Origin: Sandarakinorhabdus cyanobacteriorum
GTDB taxonomy: Bacteria > Pseudomonadota > Alphaproteobacteria > Sphingomonadales > Sphingomonadaceae
Reading direction: 5' to 3'
Length of the DNA: 64,000 nucleotides
NCBI RefSeq assembly: GCF_002251755.1
Contig: NZ_NOXT01000114.1
Coordinates: 1-64,000 of the forward strand
Shown here: in pieces, positions 1 through 9,767 of the stretch
Layout: each line of letters begins with the position of its first letter
Numbering within the stretch: the first letter of the stretch is position 1
Notes under the pieces: model-generated
What the model was told of the DNA's origin: nothing
What the model saw: only the letters and a program-made list of their open reading frames with translations
Databases searched by the model: none
Translations under genes and position numbers: made by a program

Positions 1-28
1 GGCAACGCCCTGACAGGAAGGCTCATGA

Positions 29-2515
29 ATAAGGCGGGTCAACATCAAGACCCCGCGTCCGCTCGATCGCCCCGGGTTCAAGGGCAGCATCGCCGCCAAG
101 GGCATGATCGACAACCAGTTCAAGGGCACGTCGCTCACCCCGGAAGTGTCGGGCATCCTGAGCAAGACCTTTGCGGATGACAAGATCGGCATCCTTGTCA
201 CCGGCGTGTATCAGCGCCGCAAGGCCAGCCTGGCTCAGTTCAACGCCGGCTGGCGCGAAGGCTATCTGGGCAACGAGAACAACTGGGGCTCGCTGCCGGT
301 TGATGCCAACGACTGGCGCGGCAATTTTGCCAAGACCCAGAACCGCCCGGGCCCGACCGATGTCTATCAGGTCACCCAGAACGCCGGGTATGATTTCACC
401 GACATCGATCGTGAGCGCATCAACGGCCAGGTCGTGCTGCAGGTGAAGCCGAGCGACACGCTCGACCTGCTGGTGGATTACACCTATTCGCAGAACACCA
501 TCGATGCGCGCACCAACAGCATCGGCGTGTGGTTCAACCACAACAACACCAGCAGCAACTGGACCAAGGGTCCGGCGGCTGGCCCGCTCTTCTATGCGGA
601 AGAATTTGGTGCGGGCGAGGGCAAGGATCTGGCGATCACCGGCGCCGTGGCCGCCAACCGCAACATCAACCGCAGCCTGGGCGGCAATCTGAAGTGGGAT
701 GGCCCCGGCGGCCTGTCGCTGGAGCTGGATGTTCACCACTCCACCGCCGAGAGCAAGCCGACCTCGCCGTTCGGCAGCAACATCGCGGTGGGCAGCGCCA
801 TTTTCGGCGTGGCCAACCAGCGGGTTGATTTCCAGACCGACATGCCGGTGATTTCGGTGGCCATGCATCCGGGCGCCAATATCCAGGCCAGCAACATCCG
901 CCCGGCCGGCAACAGCTTCCGCAACGCCTACATTAAGGACACGATCAACGAAGGCTCGCTGCGCGGTCGCTATGATTTTGAATCGGACCTGATCGACAGC
1001 CTGGATTTCGGCGTGACCTTCACCGAGAACAAGGTGCGTTCGGCCTTCAACGTGATCCAGAACGACAGCTGGGGCGGCACGCTGAGCGCGGCGGACACGC
1101 CGGATGCGCTCTATGCCATCACCCCGCTGGCCAATCGCCTGGCCGGCATGGATGGCTCGCAATCGCCCAACCTGATCCCGAATTATTTCCAGGTTGATAC
1201 GGTTGGCCTGATCAACCTGCTGCAACAGCGCATCGGCATCTGCAATGCCAGCGCCGTGCAGGGGGCCTGCCTTGCCAGCTTCTCGGCCGCCGGTGCCACC
1301 GACCGCCGCATCCGCGAACAGACCTGGGCGCCCTATCTGCAGAGCACCCACAAGTTTGATCTGGGTGCCATGCGCGCCAACCTGCGCCTGAGTGTGCGGT
1401 ACGAAAAGACCCGCATCAACTCGTCGGCGCTGGTGCCGATCCCGACCGGCGTGGTGTGGGTGGCCGACAATGAAATGGGTCTGCTGGGCGGCAATGCCCA
1501 GGATTTCAGCACCCTGCGGGGCGAATACGCCAACTGGCTGCCGGCCTTTGATTTCGATCTGGCGCCGACCAGCGACATCCGGCTGCGCGCATCCTACAGC
1601 CACACCATCACCCGCCCGGATTACACCAGCATGCAGGGCGGCATCACCGTGGCCCAACCGCTGCGCCCGAACGGCGGCAGCACCGCCAGCCGCGGCAACC
1701 CGGGTCTGCTGCCCTACAAGGCGAAGAACATCGATCTGTCGGCCGAATAGTATTACGGCAAGGATAGCTATGTCTCGGTGGGCTTCTTCCACAAGGATGT
1801 GAGCAACTTCATCGCCAACACCACCACGCAGGGCCCGCTGTTCGATCTGCCGAACCCGGCGCAGGGTGCGGCGGTGCAGGCGGCGCGGGCGGCGCTGGGC
1901 GGCAATCCGGGCCAGGCCGCGATCCTGGCCTGGCTGGCGACCAGCAATCCGGCGGTCGTGCGGTTTGAAACCATCAACAATGTCCGCACGCCCACTGGCA
2001 TCATCGGCCAGAACGCCGATCCGGACGTGGTGTTCACCATCACCCAGCCGGCCAACAGCGCCCAGACCGCCAAGCTGCACGGCTTTGAATTTGCGGTGCA
2101 GCACAGCTTCTGGGACACCGGCTTCGGCACAATCCTGAACTATACCATCGTGCGCAGCGACACCCGCTATGACAACACGCTGCGTTACACGGCGACCCAG
2201 TTCGCGGTGAACGGCGTGTCGGACAGCGCCAACGCCGTGCTCTATTACGACAAGAACGGCGTGCAGGTCCGCGTTGCCTACAACTGGCGTGATGGCTTCC
2301 TGTCGGGCTATGGCTTCGATCCCTTCTATGTCGCGGCTTATGGCCAGGTCGATGTCAGCGCGTCGTGGGAGTTCAAGAAGGGTCTGACCGCGTTCGTTGA
2401 AGGCATCAACATCACCAATGCCGATCGGCGCGGCCACATGCGCAACAACAACACGGTGTTCTTCGCCGCACCGGGCTATGCCCGCTACACGGCTGGGATG
2501 CGTTACAGCTTCTGA
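29..2515 (+). pseudogene. TonB-dependent receptor, broken (5' part missing, in-frame amber stop)
   Basis: This encodes an outer-membrane TonB-dependent receptor of the kind used by Caulobacter, Xanthomonas and sphingomonads for sugar uptake. The readable part begins in the plug (VNIKTPRPLDRPGFKG at 38-85), runs through the long beta-barrel and ends in the terminal aromatic of MRYSF, as expected for Bam recognition. Two defects are visible. The frame is closed by TGA at 11-13 and 26-28, so roughly the first 130-150 residues (signal peptide, TonB box, early plug) are not in frame here. A TAG at 1748-1750 interrupts LSAE*YYGKDSYVSVGF, where relatives usually have a tryptophan or another aromatic; the same frame continues open to 2515. 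It heads the halogenase/SapC locus, so the substrate is probably a glucoside (inference). A sequencing error or a contig edge at base 1 could mimic both defects. Confidence 0.85.
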
Positions 2516-2601
2516 TCGGAACGGCCGGGCTGTGTTGAGGGGAGCCGCGCGCGCAAGCGTTGCGGCTCTCTTCATGCTCTGCCACTGTCGGGGCTGAGGT
2601 T

Positions 2602-4167
2602 ATGGGTGTGACTGAGGACGGGGCATTTCGCATCGTGATTGCTGGCGGCGGCACCGCCGGCTGGTTGACGGCCTGCGTGCTGGCCGCGCGCCACCCGCAG
2701 CTGGACATCACCCTGGTGGAATCGCCCGACATCCCGACCATCGGCGTGGGAGAGGGCACCTGGCCGACCATGCGCGAGACGCTGGCCAGCATCGGGCGGG
2801 GCGAAGCCGAATTCATGGCCGCCTGTGATGCCAGCTTCAAGCAGGGCTCACGCTTTGATGGCTGGGTGACGGGCGCCGAGGATGACATCTGCCTGCACCC
2901 GTTCACCCTGCCGCCGCCCGGCAACATGGCGGCGCTGCTGCATGCCTGGGCAAGCACGGCACCGGCCAGGCGCTTTGCCGAGGTGATGACGGCCCAGGCC
3001 GCCGCCTGCGCGCAGGATCTGGCGCCCCGCCAGCGCGGCATGCCGGATTATGCAGGGGCGCTGAACTATGGCTATCATTTCGATGCCGGCAAATTTGCCA
3101 AGCTGCTCACCCGCCATGCCACCGGCCGGCTGGGGGTGAAGCATGTGCCGGCGGAGATTGTGGGTACGATTGCCGCCGACAATGGTGATGTGGCGGCGCT
3201 GGTTCTGGCCGATGGCCGGCAGCTGGCGGCCGACCTGTTCATCGATTGCACCGGCCAGGCGGCGCGGCTGATTGCCGGCCATTGCGGCGTGGCCTGGATT
3301 GACCGGTCGCATGTCTCGTTCAACGATCGGGCGCTGGCGGTGCAGGGCCCGGTGGCCCAGGGCAGCCCGATTGCGTCGCAAACCATCGGCACTGCGCACC
3401 GCGCCGGCTGGATCTGGGACATTGACCTGCCCACCCGGCGCGGCATCGGCTGTGTCTATGCCAGCCGCTTCATGAGCGATGACGAAGCCCATGCCGTGCT
3501 GTGCGCCCATGTTGCCGCCAAGGTGCCGGGCGCGGATGTGACGGCCCTGGCCCCGCGCCGGCTGGCCTTTGCCACCGGCCATCGCGCCCGTTTCTGGCAG
3601 GGCAATGTGGTTGCCGTGGGCCTGTCTGCCGGTTTCATCGAGCCGCTGGAGGCGTCTGCCATCGTGTTGATCGAGCTGTCGGCGCGGGCGCTGGCCGATG
3701 CCCTGCCGGCCAGCCGGGCCGCCATGGACATTCACGCCCGGCGGTTTGACGACATGTTCCACACGCGCTGGGACCGGATCGTCGATTTCCTCAAGCTCCA
3801 TTATGTCCTCAGCCGGCAGAGCGAACCTTATTGGCAGGCCCAGCGCGACCCGGCGAGCCTGAGCCCGCGCCTGGCGGAGGATCTGGTGCTGTGGCGGGAA
3901 CAGCCGCCATCGGCGCGGGATTTCCCGCTGCATGACGAGATGTTTCCGCCGGCCAGCCAGCATTATATCCTGTATGGCATGGGCCATGCCCTGCCGCCGG
4001 CGCCGCCGGCGCCGGCGATCGCCGCTGCGGCGGCCCGGCTTGCCGAGGTGCAGGCCCGCAGCCGCCAGTTGGGTGCCGCCTTGCCCGAAAACCGCATCTA
4101 TCTTGCCGCCGGCGCAGCCCAGGCCGCCTGTGGACCACACGCATCATGGCCAATCATCAGATCCTGA
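2602..4167 (+). CDS. Tryptophan halogenase family flavoprotein (first copy)
   Basis: This is a homologue of FADH2-dependent tryptophan halogenases, 521 aa. It has an N-terminal dinucleotide fold (IAGGGTAGW, residues 13-21), the IGVGEGTWP segment, and a lysine at residue 80 in ASFKQGSRF, where PrnA has its catalytic Lys79. A late [15 protein letters not shown] block carries the conserved glutamate. The WxWxIP signature is altered: WIWDIDLP has Asp in place of Pro. I chose ATG 2602 because GAGG lies just upstream; an upstream TTG at 2560 is less likely. It follows the receptor by 86 bases and overlaps the SapC gene by 22. Such genes are common beside TonB receptors in sugar loci of this group, and true tryptophan halogenation has not been shown for them (family knowledge), so the substrate is unknown. 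Confidence 0.85.
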   Translation: MGVTEDGAFRIVIAGGGTAGWLTACVLAARHPQLDITLVESPDIPTIGVGEGTWPTMRETLASIGRGEAEFMAACDASFKQGSRFDGWVTGAEDDICLHPFTLPPPGNMAALLHAWASTAPARRFAEVMTAQAAACAQDLAPRQRGMPDYAGALNYGYHFDAGKFAKLLTRHATGRLGVKHVPAEIVGTIAADNGDVAALVLADGRQLAADLFIDCTGQAARLIAGHCGVAWIDRSHVSFNDRALAVQGPVAQGSPIASQTIGTAHRAGWIWDIDLPTRRGIGCVYASRFMSDDEAHAVLCAHVAAKVPGADVTALAPRRLAFATGHRARFWQGNVVAVGLSAGFIEPLEASAIVLIELSARALADALPASRAAMDIHARRFDDMFHTRWDRIVDFLKLHYVLSRQSEPYWQAQRDPASLSPRLAEDLVLWREQPPSARDFPLHDEMFPPASQHYILYGMGHALPPAPPAPAIAAAAARLAEVQARSRQLGAALPENRIYLAAGAAQAACGPHASWPIIRS

Positions 4168-4868
4168 ATTTTGAACAGCATGGTGCGCTACGCGTGCTGA
4201 CCGGCGCCGGGGCCGCTTTGGGCGATGCGGTGATGGCCTGTCTGGTGGTGCCGCTGGAATTCCGCCGGCTGGCCAATGATTATCCCATCCTGTTCCGCCG
4301 CGATGACGAAAGCGGCGACTGGTCGGCCCTGGCGCTGTTCGGCTTTGAACCGGGCGAGAATCTGTTTCTGGAGGGCGATCGCTGGCTGGCGCTGAACCGG
4401 CCGCTGGCGATGGCGGCGCAGCCGTTTCTGGTGGGCCGCACGGCTGCTGGCGAGGGCCCCGGCCAGGTGCATATCGACATGGACCATCCCCGCGTGTCGC
4501 GCAGCGGCGAAGGCGTGAAGCTGTTTGAGCCGGGCGGCCAGCCCACCCCGCATGTCGAACTGGTTGCCGACATGCTGGGCGCGCTGGATGAAGGCTATCG
4601 TGCCAGTGGCGGCTTTTTCGCGGCGTTGGCCCGTTATGATCTGATCGAACCCTTCTCGCTTGATGTCACGCTCGACAATGGCGCCATGCATCGCCTGGTC
4701 GGCTATCATCTGATCAACGAGGACAGGCTGGCAGCGCTTGAGCCGGGGGCGCTGGCCGAACTGCAGGCCGAAGGGCATTTGCAGCCGATCTACATGGCGT
4801 TGGCCTCGCTGGGCAATCTGGCCCGGCTGGTGCGGCGGAAGAACCAGTTGCAGCTTGGGGATGGCTGA
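4146..4868 (+). CDS. SapC family protein
   Basis: This 240-residue protein matches the SapC family, named after a Campylobacter S-layer-associated gene. It has the usual opening, in which a short N-terminal strand is followed by [19 protein letters not shown], then [13 protein letters not shown], and it ends in a basic [17 protein letters not shown] helix. No signal peptide or membrane segment is visible, so it is probably cytoplasmic. Its start overlaps the end of the upstream halogenase gene by 22 bases, and its stop lies within the first codons of the cupin-like gene, so the three are probably translated together. The biochemical role is not established. Its constant company with TonB receptors and halogenase-like flavoproteins suggests a shared task in glycan uptake or modification. 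Confidence 0.88.
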   Translation: MANHQILNFEQHGALRVLTGAGAALGDAVMACLVVPLEFRRLANDYPILFRRDDESGDWSALALFGFEPGENLFLEGDRWLALNRPLAMAAQPFLVGRTAAGEGPGQVHIDMDHPRVSRSGEGVKLFEPGGQPTPHVELVADMLGALDEGYRASGGFFAALARYDLIEPFSLDVTLDNGAMHRLVGYHLINEDRLAALEPGALAELQAEGHLQPIYMALASLGNLARLVRRKNQLQLGDG

Positions 4869-5883
4869 GGCGGCGATCCTTGACCGGCTGCCGCGGGTGG
4901 CCGAAGTGGCGGTGCCGGCGGCTGGCCTGGCTGACCGGTTGACCGGCGCCACCACGCCGTTCGTGGTGCGCGGCCTGGCGGCCGATTGGCCGCTGGTGCA
5001 GGCGGCCGGGCAGGGCGGTGCGGCGGTGCGGGCGCTGCTGGCCCGGCAGGCACGGCCGCGCGGATTTCCGGCCAGCATTGCCAGCCAGGCCGGCGACGCG
5101 CGGCTGTTCTACACCGATGCGATGGCGATGAATTTCCGCATGGACATGGCGCCGCTGGCCCAATGGCTGGCCGCGATGGCCGAAGCGGAGACCGATCCGG
5201 CGCAGCCGACGCTCTATCTCTCGTCCATCGACATGGCGGATTATTTCACTGGCCTTGGCGAGGCGCACCAGCTGCCGCTGGGGGATCGCCAGCCGCTGGC
5301 CAGCATCTGGATCGGCACCCGCACCTGCATCGCCGCCCACAATGACGTGCCGGAGAATGTCGCCGTGTGCGCGGCCGGACGCCGCCGCTTCACCCTGTTT
5401 CCGCCGGATCAATTCGCCAATCTCTATGTTGGACCGCTCGACAATACGCCGGCGGGACGGCCGGTGAGCCTGGTGGATGTCAGGGCGCCCTATCTGGCCC
5501 GGTTTCCACGCTTTGCCGAGGCCTTGGCCCAGGCCCAGGTGGCAGAGCTGGGCCCCGGTGATGCCATTTTCGTGCGGTCGCTGTGGTGGCATCATGTCGA
5601 AGGGTTGGCGCCCTTCAACGTGCTGGTGAATTTCTGGTGGCGCGACTGCCCGCGCTGGCTGGGCAATCCGGAGGATGCCCTGCTGCATGCCATTCTGGCG
5701 GTGCGTGATCTGCCTGACCATCAGCGCCGGCAATGGCAGGCGCTGTTTGATCATCATGTCTTTGCCCCTGATGCCGGGGTGACAGAACATCTGCCGCCCG
5801 AGGCGCGCGGTGTGCTGGCGCCCCTGACCCCTGAAACCGCTGGCCGGATCAAGGCCCGATTGCTGAGAGGATTGTCGCGATGA
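4861..5883 (+). CDS. Cupin-like (cupin_8 / JmjC-type) domain protein
   Basis: This 340-residue protein resembles the cupin_8/JmjC group of Fe(II)/2-oxoglutarate oxygenases. The metal-binding HxD motif is in IAAHNDVPENV (His160, Asp162), and a distal histidine lies in SLWWHHVEG (around 244-245), inside a FxLFPPDQ...NFWW double-stranded beta-helix core. I chose ATG 4861, which overlaps the SapC stop by 8 bases; a longer frame reaching 4738 is not supported. The stop overlaps the next start as ATGA. The family can hydroxylate proteins or small molecules, and the substrate here is unknown. Its position between two halogenase homologues suggests joint oxidative tailoring of one target (inference). 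Confidence 0.85.
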   Translation: MAEAAILDRLPRVAEVAVPAAGLADRLTGATTPFVVRGLAADWPLVQAAGQGGAAVRALLARQARPRGFPASIASQAGDARLFYTDAMAMNFRMDMAPLAQWLAAMAEAETDPAQPTLYLSSIDMADYFTGLGEAHQLPLGDRQPLASIWIGTRTCIAAHNDVPENVAVCAAGRRRFTLFPPDQFANLYVGPLDNTPAGRPVSLVDVRAPYLARFPRFAEALAQAQVAELGPGDAIFVRSLWWHHVEGLAPFNVLVNFWWRDCPRWLGNPEDALLHAILAVRDLPDHQRRQWQALFDHHVFAPDAGVTEHLPPEARGVLAPLTPETAGRIKARLLRGLSR

Positions 5884-7391
5884 ACAAGGCAGCTTCGCCC
5901 CTGCGGGTGGTGGTGGCGGGCGGCGGCACCGCCGGCTGGATGACGGCGGCGGCGCTCGCCCACACGCTGGGCCCGGTGATCGAACTGACGCTGGTGGAAT
6001 CCGATGCCATCGGCACCATCGGCGTGGGCGAAAGCACCATCCCGCCGATGCAGCTGTTCAACCGGCTCTTGGGCATCAACGAGGCCGAGTTCATGCGCGC
6101 CACACAGGCGACGTTCAAGCTGGGCATCATGTTCGAGAACTGGCGCGACGTGGGCCACAAATATTTCCACAGCTTTGGCACCACGGGAAAGGATCATTGG
6201 TCGGCCGGGTTCCAGCATTTCTGGATGCACGGGCTGACCCAGGGGCATGAGCATCCCTATGATGACTACGCGCTGGAACTGCAGGCGGCGATGCAATCCA
6301 GGTTCGCGCATCTGCCCGATGACCGGCTGAACTATGCCTATCAGCTCGACAGCGCGCTTTATGCCCGCTTCCTGCGCCAGCGCGCCGAAGCCGGCGGGGC
6401 CACCCGCATCGAAGGCCGCATCGCCCAGGTGGAGCTGAACGGCGAAAGCGGCGACATTGCCGCGCTGGTGCTGGATGGGGACCGCCGCATCGAAGGCGAT
6501 TTGTTCATCGATTGCACGGGCTTCCGCGCCCTGTTGATCGAAGGGGCGCTGCATGCCGGCTTTGATGACTGGTCGCATTGGCGGCCGTGCGACAGTGCCA
6601 TTGCCATCCAGACCAGCAGCGTGCGCCCCGCCGTGCCCTACACGCGGGCCATCGCCCATGATGCCGGCTGGCAGTGGCGCATTCCGCTGCAGCATCGCCA
6701 GGGCAATGGCATCGTCTATTGCAGCCGCTATCTGAGCCAGGAGGCCGCCCAGGAACGGCTGTTCGCCACCATCGAGGGCGACAAGCTGGTGAAGCCCAAC
6801 ATCATCAAATATCAGACTGGAGTGCGCCGCCGGCAATGGCACCGCAATTGCGTGGCGGTGGGCCTGTCGGGCGGGTTCATGGAGCCGCTCGAATCCACCT
6901 CCATCCACTTGATCCAGCGCGCCGTGCTGCGCATCTGCCGCATGCTGCCGGCCGGCCGGGTGAGCGAACGCGACATTGCCGAGTTCAACGAACAGCAGTT
7001 CACCGACATGGAGCAGATCCGCGATTTCCTGATCCTGCACTACAAGGTCACCGACCGGCGCGACAGCCCGTTCTGGCGCCATGTCGCCAGCATGGCCATT
7101 CCGGACAGCCTGGCGCACAAGATCGAGCTGTTCCGCGAGACCGGCCGGGTGTTTCGCAAGAATGAGGAATTGTTCGTCGAGAACAGCTGGGTGCAGGTGA
7201 TGATGGGGCAGGGGATCATGCCGCAATCCTGGCATCCGGTGGCGGCCAAGCTGCGGCCGGGGGAGCTGACGGCCTTTCTGTCGGGCCTGCGCGACAGCGT
7301 TGCCCGCACCGTTGCGGGCCTTCCCGATCATCATGCCTATGTTTCCCGCTATTGCGCGGCGGCCGAACCGCGTGACAACAAGGCGGCGTGA
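5880..7391 (+). CDS. Tryptophan halogenase family flavoprotein (second copy)
   Basis: This 503-residue flavin-dependent halogenase homologue keeps all the hallmark motifs. They are VAGGGTAGW near residue 12, GTIGVGESTIPP, Lys80 in ATFKLGIMF (the PrnA Lys79 position), an intact WxWxIP motif (GWQWRIP), and GLSGGFMEPLESTSI with the conserved glutamate. It is clearly paralogous to the first copy but better conserved. Its ATG overlaps the cupin-gene stop (ATGA), so it closes a four-gene coupled unit after the receptor. The product could halogenate or otherwise oxidise an indole or aromatic aglycone; no free-tryptophan role is implied by this context. Confidence 0.88.
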   Translation: MNKAASPLRVVVAGGGTAGWMTAAALAHTLGPVIELTLVESDAIGTIGVGESTIPPMQLFNRLLGINEAEFMRATQATFKLGIMFENWRDVGHKYFHSFGTTGKDHWSAGFQHFWMHGLTQGHEHPYDDYALELQAAMQSRFAHLPDDRLNYAYQLDSALYARFLRQRAEAGGATRIEGRIAQVELNGESGDIAALVLDGDRRIEGDLFIDCTGFRALLIEGALHAGFDDWSHWRPCDSAIAIQTSSVRPAVPYTRAIAHDAGWQWRIPLQHRQGNGIVYCSRYLSQEAAQERLFATIEGDKLVKPNIIKYQTGVRRRQWHRNCVAVGLSGGFMEPLESTSIHLIQRAVLRICRMLPAGRVSERDIAEFNEQQFTDMEQIRDFLILHYKVTDRRDSPFWRHVASMAIPDSLAHKIELFRETGRVFRKNEELFVENSWVQVMMGQGIMPQSWHPVAAKLRPGELTAFLSGLRDSVARTVAGLPDHHAYVSRYCAAAEPRDNKAA

Positions 7392-7420
7392 GCAGCGGCA
7401 ACGGGAGGCAGTGAAGCGGC

Positions 7421-8500
7421 ATGGCGCGGCGCAAGCAGGCGGTGACGATCCGGCACGTGGCGGCCGAAGCGGGCGTGTCGTTGCAGACCGTCAGTCGGGT
7501 GATCAACAACGAGGCCAATGTCCGTGCCGAAACCAAGGAGCGGGTGCAGGCAGCGATTGACCGGCTGGGCTATGTGCCGTCCATCGCCGCCCAACGTATG
7601 AGCGGGTCGCGATCCTATCTCATCCTCGCGGTGAACGACCGGACACGCACCATCGCCGACTGGCAGGCCCGCCAGGGCACCGACTGGGTGGACCAGATGA
7701 TGCTGGGCGGCATGCTGAAATGTGCCGAGCATGGCTATCGGATGATCTTTGAACTGGTCGATACCCACAGCGACCATGTCGAACGCGAATTGGGTGCCGC
7801 CATTGCCGCGTTGCAACCCGATGGCATCATCCTCACGCCGCCACACAGCGACAATCCGCAAATTGTTGATTTTCTGTGCGAACATGGTGTGCCGTTCGTG
7901 CGCATCGGTTCGCAGCGGCAAGATCATGGCATCCCGGTTTCGATGGATGATGAAGGTTCCGCGCGCATTGCGACCAACCATCTGATCGCCCATGGCCACC
8001 GCCGCATCGGTTTCATTGCCGGCCCTTCTGATTATGAATTGAGCGGCTGGCGCGTTGATGGCTGGCGTGCCGCGATGGCCGCCGCTGGCCTCGACACGGC
8101 CGGCCTGCTGGATGCCGGGGATTTTTCCCACGCCTCTGGCCGGGCGGCCGCGCTGCGCCTGCTCGATCCGCCCGAACGGCCAACCGCCATCATCGCCAGC
8201 AACGACCAGATGGCGGTGGCAACGCTGGAAGTGGCACGCGAGCTTGGGCTGGTCGTGCCCGATGATCTGTCGATCATCAGCTTTGACAACACGCCCATCG
8301 TGCAATTTGCCCAGCCGCCGCTGACAGCCATCGATCAATCCATCGCGGCGACCGCATCGCTGGCGGTGGAGCTGATCATTGCCAGCCTGAAGGGCGATCC
8401 GGCGCCGGACCAGTCCCCCCCGGAACCGCCGCAGCCGGACCAGTTGCATGTTGTGCCGGCCACATTGATTCCCCGTGCATCCGTGGCTGCGCGTGGCTGA
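7421..8500 (+). CDS. LacI family transcriptional regulator
   Basis: This 359-residue LacI/GalR repressor has an N-terminal helix-turn-helix (TIRHVAAEAGVSLQTVSRVI, residues 7-26) and the hinge helix RLGYVPSIAAQRM. A periplasmic-binding-protein-like effector domain follows, including GHRRIGFIAGP and PDDLSIISFDNTPI. It lies 29 bases after the second halogenase gene and overlaps the MFS transporter gene. A LacI-type palindrome stands at 9691-9704 before the GH3 gene, so it probably represses this locus until a sugar or glucoside binds. The exact inducer cannot be read from the sequence. Confidence 0.93.
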   Translation: MARRKQAVTIRHVAAEAGVSLQTVSRVINNEANVRAETKERVQAAIDRLGYVPSIAAQRMSGSRSYLILAVNDRTRTIADWQARQGTDWVDQMMLGGMLKCAEHGYRMIFELVDTHSDHVERELGAAIAALQPDGIILTPPHSDNPQIVDFLCEHGVPFVRIGSQRQDHGIPVSMDDEGSARIATNHLIAHGHRRIGFIAGPSDYELSGWRVDGWRAAMAAAGLDTAGLLDAGDFSHASGRAAALRLLDPPERPTAIIASNDQMAVATLEVARELGLVVPDDLSIISFDNTPIVQFAQPPLTAIDQSIAATASLAVELIIASLKGDPAPDQSPPEPPQPDQLHVVPATLIPRASVAARG

Positions 8501-9650
8501 CGCCAGGCGCCTGCGCCGCTTTCTCCTCGTCTATGCCATCGCCTGGGCCGGCGTGGCTGTTGCCTACATGCCATTCCTCACCATCCTGTTGCCGATGCGC
8601 GTGGCCGGCCTGGCCGGCCCCGGCGCGGCCGTGGACTGGGTGGCGCAGATCAGCTTTGCCGGTGCCTTGGCAGCCAGCGCCGGCCACCTGTTGTTTGGTT
8701 GGCTCAGCGATGTGAGTGGCGTGCGCCGGCCCTGGATCTGGGCTGGCCTTGGCCTCAGTTGCGTCTTGCTGCTGCTGGTGCGTCAGGTCCACACGCTGCC
8801 GCTGTTGCTGGCGATCATCATTGCCTGGCAATTGGCGCTCAACCTGATGATGGCGCCGCTGGCCGCCCTGGCAGGTGATGTCGTGCCGGATGATCACAAG
8901 GGCATGCTGGGCGGACTGATGGCGCTGGCACCGGGCTGTGGTGCCTTGTCGGGCACGTTGATCACCTGGCCTGGGCTGGCCGGGGCGGATGGCCGGCTGT
9001 TGCTGGTGGCCGGGCTGGTGCTGATGTGCCTGTTGCCGTTGCTGCTGATGCCGCTGCCGGGCCCGGCGATGGCAGCCCCGGCCGGGGGCGCAGCGCCGGC
9101 GCGCAGCCGCACCCAGCGCATGTGGCTGGCCCGGCTGGCCGTGCAAATCGCCGAGGCGACGCTGTTCGCCTATCTCTATTTCTGGTTCCGCAGCGTTGAT
9201 CCGGCGATGACCGACAATCGCGTCGCCAGCCTGTTTGCTGTCCTGCTGTTGCTGTCAGCGCCCATGGCCTTGCTGGCCGGTCGCTGGTCTGACCGGCGGG
9301 GAGAGCCGCTCATGCCGCTGCGGCTGGCCGCGCTGGGATCGGCGGCGGGGCTGCTGGTGATGGCCCTGGCCGATGGGCTGGCCATGGCGGCCGGCGGCTT
9401 TGCCCTGTTTGCGCTGGCTTCGGCGAGCTTTCTGGCCCTGCATTCGGCCCAGACGCTGCGGGTGCTGCGCCGGCCTGATCGGCGCGGGCGCGATCTGGGC
9501 CTGTTCAACCTCACCAACACCATCCCATCGCTGATCATGCCGTGGCTCACCCTCGGCATTGTGCCGCGCTTTGGCTATGCCGGGCTGTTCCTGGTGCTCG
9601 CGCTGCTCAGCCTGGTCGGCGCTGCCTTGCTCAGCGAGCGTCGAGCCTGA
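8475..9650 (+). CDS. MFS transporter
   Basis: This 391-residue inner-membrane protein has about twelve hydrophobic segments and a major-facilitator loop after the second helix (LFGWLSDVSGVRRPWIW). A cytoplasmic linker containing GPAMAAPAGGAAPARS separates the two halves, and LFNLTNTIPSLIMPW lies in a late helix. The GTG at 8475 overlaps the end of the LacI gene by 26 bases; a GTG at 8493 is the alternative start. Context suggests import of a sugar or glucoside released by the locus, but this subfamily resembles no transporter of known substrate that I recognise. Confidence 0.85.
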   Translation: MHPWLRVADARRLRRFLLVYAIAWAGVAVAYMPFLTILLPMRVAGLAGPGAAVDWVAQISFAGALAASAGHLLFGWLSDVSGVRRPWIWAGLGLSCVLLLLVRQVHTLPLLLAIIIAWQLALNLMMAPLAALAGDVVPDDHKGMLGGLMALAPGCGALSGTLITWPGLAGADGRLLLVAGLVLMCLLPLLLMPLPGPAMAAPAGGAAPARSRTQRMWLARLAVQIAEATLFAYLYFWFRSVDPAMTDNRVASLFAVLLLLSAPMALLAGRWSDRRGEPLMPLRLAALGSAAGLLVMALADGLAMAAGGFALFALASASFLALHSAQTLRVLRRPDRRGRDLGLFNLTNTIPSLIMPWLTLGIVPRFGYAGLFLVLALLSLVGAALLSERRA

Positions 9651-9660
9651 TTTCAGTGGC

Positions 9661-9689
9661 TTGATTTCCCATTTTGCCCGTGCCAATGT
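9661..9689 (+). promoter_or_regulatory. Putative promoter of the GH3 gene
   Basis: TTGATT at 9661-9666 and CAATGT at 9684-9689 are separated by 17 bases, immediately upstream of the LacI-type palindrome. A start point about 7 bases downstream would fall inside that palindrome, which is a classic repression layout. The -10 is weak, so this remains a guess from spacing. Confidence 0.35.
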
Positions 9690-9690
9690 T

Positions 9691-9704
9691 TGAGAACGTT
9701 CACA
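9691..9704. promoter_or_regulatory. LacI-type operator
   Basis: TGAGAACGTTCACA is a near-perfect 14-base palindrome (its reverse complement is TGTGAACGTTCTCA) with the central CG and AACGTT core typical of LacI-family sites. It sits 64 bases before the GH3 start and just after a candidate promoter. The repressor gene at 7421-8500 is the obvious partner. Confidence 0.65.
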
Positions 9705-9767
9705 GATTTCGACCGATGCGGGGCAAGCGCGCGGTTGCGGACGGCCAGCAACGGGCCGGGACGGGGG

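Noticed and set aside
23-2575. An 850-codon minus-strand open frame over the receptor
   Set aside because: It has no recognisable domain, and the plus strand clearly encodes a TonB receptor; third-position GC bias keeps the shadow open.
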